Of a DNA stretch of 34,399 nt, positions 31,419 through 34,399 are shown piece by piece. The stretch's first letter is position 1. The number at the start of each line of letters is the position of its first letter. The position numbers and the translations under genes are program-made. Source of the stretch: Saprospiraceae bacterium (GTDB taxonomy: Bacteria > Bacteroidota > Bacteroidia > Chitinophagales > Saprospiraceae); NCBI GenBank assembly GCA_028285545.1, contig JANQPA010000095.1:1-34399 (forward strand), in the 5' to 3' direction. Below the pieces are notes generated by a model, which ran no database searches, had not been told where the DNA came from, and worked only from the letters and a program-made list of their open reading frames with translations.

Positions 31419-32384
31419 TTATTTGTCGTCACCAAAAAAAGCGATAATCTTGTCAGCGAGTTGCTGCCCAATTCTGGTTTGAGCTTCCAGGGTGGCGGCA
31501 CCTATATGTGGTGTAACAGATATTTTAGGATGATTTAATAATTCTGCTTTAGGCTTGGGTTCATTGGCAAATACATCCAATGCTGCTCCCCCTAATTTTC
31601 CTGCATCAATAGCTTCTAAGAGTGCATCTTCATCCAGAGCTCCTCCACGGGCTGTATTGATAATAAAAGCTCCCTTTTTCATTCTTGTCATTTCTTCCGT
31701 CCCAATTAAAGGCTTGCCTCCAGAAAAAGGAACATGCATAGTGAGGAAATCACTCTTTCTTAGAGCTTTGTCAAATTCTTCTGTTTCAACTTTTATAGAC
31801 AATCGAATGTGCTCACTATTCAACATATCCATATTTATATTTGCCTCTTGAATTTCTAGATCAACCGGCAACACATTCATACCCAGTGCAATGCCTATTT
31901 GGGCTACGGCCTGACCAATCCTTCCAAAACCAATAATACCGAGAGTTTTTCCTCTTAATTCTATTCCGTTTGAATATTCTTTCTTTAACTCCTTGAACCT
32001 GGTGGTTCCATGATCTTTCATTTCTCTATTGGCCCTTTGCAGAGAACGTGCCAGGCCAAACATATGAGAAAAAGAGAGTTCTGCAACCGATTGAGAGGAG
32101 GCAGTAGGTGTATTCATTACTGTAATTCCTTTTGACCTGGCATAGTCGACATCAATATTGTCTAAACCAACCCCTCCCCTGGCGATGATTTTCAGGTTTG
32201 GACAAAGGTCAATTAATTCCTTACGAATTTTGGTTGCGCTTCGGACGATGACTACATCATAGCGAGGCAAAATATTAGGTAAATCTTCTTGTGGAATTTT
32301 TATATCCTCTACTTCGTATCCGGCTTCACTTAACAAAGTAACGGCATCCGGATGAATACCGTCATTTGCGAGAATTCTTATCAT
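31419..32384 (-). CDS. D-3-phosphoglycerate dehydrogenase-type D-2-hydroxyacid dehydrogenase
   Basis: This 321-residue NAD enzyme matches SerA-like short dehydrogenases (no C-terminal ACT domain, so shorter than the ~410-residue SerA of Escherichia coli). Motifs: ARGGVGLDNIDVDYAR near 68-83, Rossmann GFGRIG at 152-157, catalytic R246 in NTARGGALDE, E275 in DVFANEP and H293 in TPHIGAAT. These support 3-phosphoglycerate oxidation, the first step of serine synthesis, but related hydroxypyruvate or other 2-hydroxyacid dehydrogenases share the motifs. serC and serB are not in the window. It follows a secreted hypothetical gene by 134 nt on the same strand and probably has its own promoter. Confidence 0.88.
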   Translation of the reverse strand: MIRILANDGIHPDAVTLLSEAGYEVEDIKIPQEDLPNILPRYDVVIVRSATKIRKELIDLCPNLKIIARGGVGLDNIDVDYARSKGITVMNTPTASSQSVAELSFSHMFGLARSLQRANREMKDHGTTRFKELKKEYSNGIELRGKTLGIIGFGRIGQAVAQIGIALGMNVLPVDLEIQEANINMDMLNSEHIRLSIKVETEEFDKALRKSDFLTMHVPFSGGKPLIGTEEMTRMKKGAFIINTARGGALDEDALLEAIDAGKLGGAALDVFANEPKPKAELLNHPKISVTPHIGAATLEAQTRIGQQLADKIIAFFGDDK

Positions 32385-32518
32385 TTTCGTTTTGTTTTGA
32401 TATTGCTAGGTTTATGTAAAAAGCGGCAGGTAAAAACCAAGAATACTTTATGGTCATGATGAAAAAGAAGCTTCTTCAAACTAGCTCGAGTTTATTACCT
32501 TTTACTTTCTATGCTCTA

Positions 32519-32992
32519 TTATTTTCTATTTGATGGTTGAGAAAAAGTTGGGAATGTTACGCCGGTATAATGGTAAAATTTGTGATCATATTGAATAGGA
32601 AAAGTATAGTTTTTACCAAATTCCTTGAGCAAGACTTTTAATTCTTTAATATTCACATTTTTAGAAGCCGGTTTTAGTAAAAATCCTATATGGTCGATTT
32701 TTCCTTCTTCAGAAAAGAAGGTGTGTAGCCATAATTTTACCCCATTAATATCAACTCCTTCCTGCTTAGCATAATCTTCAAGTGAGGTTACCAGGTTTAT
32801 CCAGTTTTCAAATGCCTTTTTCATATCAGCCTCACAAACTTCAAGTAAGGAATGACGATAAGACTCTTTAATAGATTCGTAATTTTTCTCATTTTCTCCC
32901 ATAAGAAAAACACTTGTTTTGTGGGATTTTTGTCCATATAATACAGACACACTTAATCCTAATCCCATTAGGATGCATACAATTGCCTTCAT
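32519..32992 (-). CDS. Secreted hypothetical protein
   Basis: The preferred start is the ATG at 32992, giving a signal peptide (MKAIVCILMGLGLSVSVLYGQ) and a 157-residue product; an upstream in-frame ATG (33064) adds 24 residues that lie before the promoter and do not fit. The mature part is helical at first (YESIKESYRHSLLEVCEADMKKAFENWI, about 37-64 after start), then mixed: IDHIGFLLKPASKNVNIKEL and a final YTGVTFPTF. It has a single Cys in the mature region. I do not recognise the family. It is divergent from cvpA. Confidence 0.65.
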   Translation of the reverse strand: MKAIVCILMGLGLSVSVLYGQKSHKTSVFLMGENEKNYESIKESYRHSLLEVCEADMKKAFENWINLVTSLEDYAKQEGVDINGVKLWLHTFFSEEGKIDHIGFLLKPASKNVNIKELKVLLKEFGKNYTFPIQYDHKFYHYTGVTFPTFSQPSNRK

Positions 32993-33004
32993 GCTTTTTT
33001 TTTC

Positions 33005-33012
33005 CAAAAATA
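33005..33012 (-). promoter_or_regulatory. Bacteroidota -7 promoter element for the secreted hypothetical gene
   Basis: On the minus strand this reads TATTTTTG, a perfect TAnnTTTG, 13 nt before the ATG at 32992. A start at 33064 would lie upstream of the promoter, so the element supports 32992 as the true start. No clear -33 TTG was found at proper spacing. Confidence 0.55.
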
Positions 33013-33118
33013 TAAAATCCCCAACATATTTGTCACCTCTTAACACCATAATGGTCAATTTCATCTAATTTAATAACCAAATCATCTAAAGCTACTGGAA
33101 TAGAAGCAATTAAATCAC

Positions 33119-33126
33119 TATTTTTG
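33119..33126 (+). promoter_or_regulatory. Bacteroidota -7 promoter element for cvpA
   Basis: TATTTTTG matches TAnnTTTG exactly and lies 22 nt before the ATG at 33149. The -33 position carries only ctgg. The implied transcript start is downstream of the other candidate ATG (33128), which supports 33149. Confidence 0.55.
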
Positions 33127-33148
33127 AATGTATATAACACATGAGTAT

Positions 33149-33700
33149 ATGGCAATCGACATCATTTTTGTAATTGTAGCAGGATATGGTTTCTATTTAG
33201 GTTTTTCCAAAGGTATAATCCAAACAGTATTTACTGTTTTGTCAATTATGTTTGGTTTAATGGCGGCTATGCGCTTTGCCAAACCAATGACAGATTTCCT
33301 GGAAAATGCTTTTAATAACCATAATCCACTCATGTTCATAGCTGGTTTTCTTCTAACCTTTATTTTAACCATGTTATTGATTCGATTAATTGCAAGAGGG
33401 GTTGAAGGTTTTTTGAAAACAGCTAATATCAATGTGATTAATCAAATTGCTGGCGGGATGCTCCTTGCCGCAATTTTTATTATGTTGTACTCCGTAGTGC
33501 TGTGGTTTGGGAATCAAACAGGGGCAATTGCCGATGCCAAGGAAAACTCCATAACCTATGATTATTTGGAGGAGTATCCTGAATATGTTTGGAATGCAGG
33601 CCGAAAAATTCAACCTTATATCAAAGATTTTTACGAGCAATCTCAAACTTTTATGGATAGGTTGGAGGAATTCGGCGAGAACCGAGATATCACCCAATAA
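33149..33700 (+). CDS. CvpA family membrane protein
   Basis: The 183-residue protein (ATG at 33149) has the CvpA layout: four membrane helices at about 5-22 (IIFVIVAGYGFYLGFSKG with the conserved G-x-x-x-G), 27-45, 60-80 (PLMFIAGFLLTFILTMLLIRL) and 103-123 (IAGGMLLAAIFIMLYSVVLW), then a soluble tail rich in acidic and aromatic residues. CvpA was named from colicin V production in E. coli and is now associated with envelope homeostasis; the exact mechanism is unsettled. The hallmark start A-I-D-I-I is as expected. It is divergent from the secreted hypothetical gene and ends at a strong shared terminator. Confidence 0.88.
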   Translation: MAIDIIFVIVAGYGFYLGFSKGIIQTVFTVLSIMFGLMAAMRFAKPMTDFLENAFNNHNPLMFIAGFLLTFILTMLLIRLIARGVEGFLKTANINVINQIAGGMLLAAIFIMLYSVVLWFGNQTGAIADAKENSITYDYLEEYPEYVWNAGRKIQPYIKDFYEQSQTFMDRLEEFGENRDITQ

Positions 33701-33720
33701 TTTTTCTATATTTTTATATA

Positions 33721-33757
33721 CATCAAAGGCAGGCCGTGGGCCTGCCTTCGATGTTTT
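33721..33757. terminator. Bidirectional terminator between cvpA and the next gene
   Basis: A 15-bp stem with one mismatch (33721-33735 with 33739-33753) contains the perfect GC-rich core aaggcaggcc/ggcctgcctt around a 3-nt loop, followed by tttt. It begins 20 nt after the cvpA stop and overlaps the end of the convergent gene, serving both. Confidence 0.9.
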
Positions 33758-34214
33758 ATACCGTTCCTCTATTCCTTCCTCTCCAAATAGAAAGAATTAA
33801 CCTCAGCGGTAAGATGACACAACTTAAAATACTTCCCATTCCAAAAAAGAACATTTCATTTCGGATATAAGAAATCATTGATTCTCTTTTCTGGTAAGGT
33901 AAATTCCCTACCACAGCATCCACCCCTTCCTGATCAACATAGGTCTGAAATAAGTTTAATTCTTGAGATAATAGAAAAATAGCGGGAATACATAAAAAGA
34001 TAAGGATGATTTTTAGTATTTCTTTATTGGCCAGAAAAGTATGAGGCAATAAAAAGATATATCTACTTACAGTGATAAAGGTGAAGATATAAATGATGTT
34101 AATCCAATAGAATTTAAAATTATTCAGATTGGTATATATAGGAAACAAAACAACTGCTGCTATTAGAATAGTTACTACCCACCATATAAGTTCAAGGTAT
34201 TGTTTTTGTTTCAT
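33756..34214 (-). CDS. Four-helix membrane protein of unknown function
   Basis: A 152-residue protein with hydrophobic helices at about 9-26 (LIWWVVTILIAAVVLFPI), 36-55 (YWINIIYIFTFITVSRYIFL), 66-84 (EILKIILIFLCIPAIFLLS) and 121-142 (EMFFFGMGSILSCVILPLRLIL). Between helices 3 and 4 is a 35-residue soluble loop (ELNLFQTYVDQEGVDAVVGN). The C-terminus is basic (WRGRNRG). I do not recognise the family. It is the last protein gene before the rRNA operon and shares the terminator with cvpA. Confidence 0.7.
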   Translation of the reverse strand: MKQKQYLELIWWVVTILIAAVVLFPIYTNLNNFKFYWINIIYIFTFITVSRYIFLLPHTFLANKEILKIILIFLCIPAIFLLSQELNLFQTYVDQEGVDAVVGNLPYQKRESMISYIRNEMFFFGMGSILSCVILPLRLILSIWRGRNRGTV

Positions 34215-34270
34215 CTGAAATATTAGTTGAATGGTTCTGCTTTTGCAGGTTGTGATTTGAGTACCAATAA

Positions 34271-34299
34271 AAAAAGCCTTGCATAAGGCAAGGCTTTTT
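34271..34299 (-). terminator. rRNA operon terminator
   Basis: A perfect 12-bp stem (34271-34282 with 34288-34299) around a 5-nt loop lies 16 bp past the 5S 3' end on the minus strand. Five T residues close the outer arm in that direction, which makes it a strong intrinsic terminator for the rRNA transcript. Confidence 0.9.
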
Positions 34300-34315
34300 G
34301 AGGATAAATATTAGG

Positions 34316-34399
34316 TTGGCAGCGACCTACTCTCCCATCAGTGATAGTACCATCGGCGCTGAGAGGCTTAACTTCTCTGTTCGGAATGGTAAGAGGTGG
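34316..34399 (-). rRNA. rrf: 5S ribosomal RNA, 3' portion, truncated by the window edge
   Basis: Read on the minus strand, the last 84 bases include the conserved 5S core (ccgaacagagaagttaag) and the 3' end (gggagagtaggtcgctgcca). The 5' part lies outside the window, along with the rest of the rRNA operon, which must be to the right. The 3' boundary is set at ttggc; it may extend 1-2 bases. Confidence 0.93.

Noticed and set aside
1-34399. CRISPR arrays, prophage, integrase, IS elements, tRNA genes
   Set aside because: No spaced direct repeats of CRISPR length, no transposase or integrase motifs and no tRNA T-loop (ggttcgaatcc-like) in a cloverleaf context were found by eye. Software scans could still find weak cases.

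Overview
This is a low-GC stretch of chromosome from a member of the Bacteroidota, most likely a Saprospiria-like lineage (that rank is inferred, not proven). The evidence is a secreted M36 metalloprotease ending in a type IX secretion (T9SS) sorting domain, promoters of the Bacteroidota type with a TAnnTTTG -7 element, few Shine-Dalgarno sites, and family variants typical of the phylum: a 796-residue stand-alone FtsX/MacB-type permease, DUF4197, an OmpA protein with an N-terminal carbohydrate-binding-like domain, and PBP1A with a large linker. The right edge runs into the 3' end of an rRNA operon (5S on the minus strand), closed by a strong terminator.

Layout. 1-2000: a degenerate 8-bp tandem repeat, a LexA/phage-repressor-like S24 regulator and rlmB. 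2150-7700: the T9SS-exported protease, a 3-hydroxyacyl-CoA dehydrogenase and a DUF4197 lipoprotein. 8070-10750: a small envelope island with two paralogous glycine-zipper proteins, a probable beta-barrel protein and an NTF2-like secreted protein. 10877-13775: a serine hydrolase of the beta-lactamase fold, folB and glutaryl-CoA dehydrogenase. 13776-14341: a long intergenic region holding a palindromic repeat element. 14342-17142: OmpA protein, aroA and a small protein. 17450-19840: phoH divergent from an S-adenosylmethionine (SAM) hydrolase-family gene plus an ABM-domain gene, with REP-like hairpins on both sides of phoH. 19909-21607: an orphan beta-sandwich protein and aroB. 21799-28027: a likely four-gene operon of PBP1A, a small membrane protein, a HEAT-repeat/cyclophilin lipoprotein and gcvT. 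28162-34214: a GbsR/MarR regulator, the permease, a SerA-type dehydrogenase, a secreted hypothetical protein, CvpA and a small membrane protein.

Most genes are core metabolism or envelope. Two shikimate genes (aroA, aroB) lie 4 kb apart. Glutaryl-CoA dehydrogenase and a PaaH-like 3-hydroxyacyl-CoA dehydrogenase point to acyl-CoA catabolism, for example lysine or aromatic degradation. PBP1A, OmpA, the periplasmic prolyl isomerase and the glycine-zipper pair concern the cell envelope.

I found no CRISPR array, prophage, insertion sequence or integrase, and no complete defence system. The most unusual points are a SAM hydrolase-family protein that appears to lack the canonical catalytic Asp and His, a leaderless stand-alone protein resembling a T9SS sorting domain, the paired glycine-zipper paralogs with a conserved Cys pair, the HEAT-cyclophilin fusion beside PBP1A, and several families of intergenic repeats.
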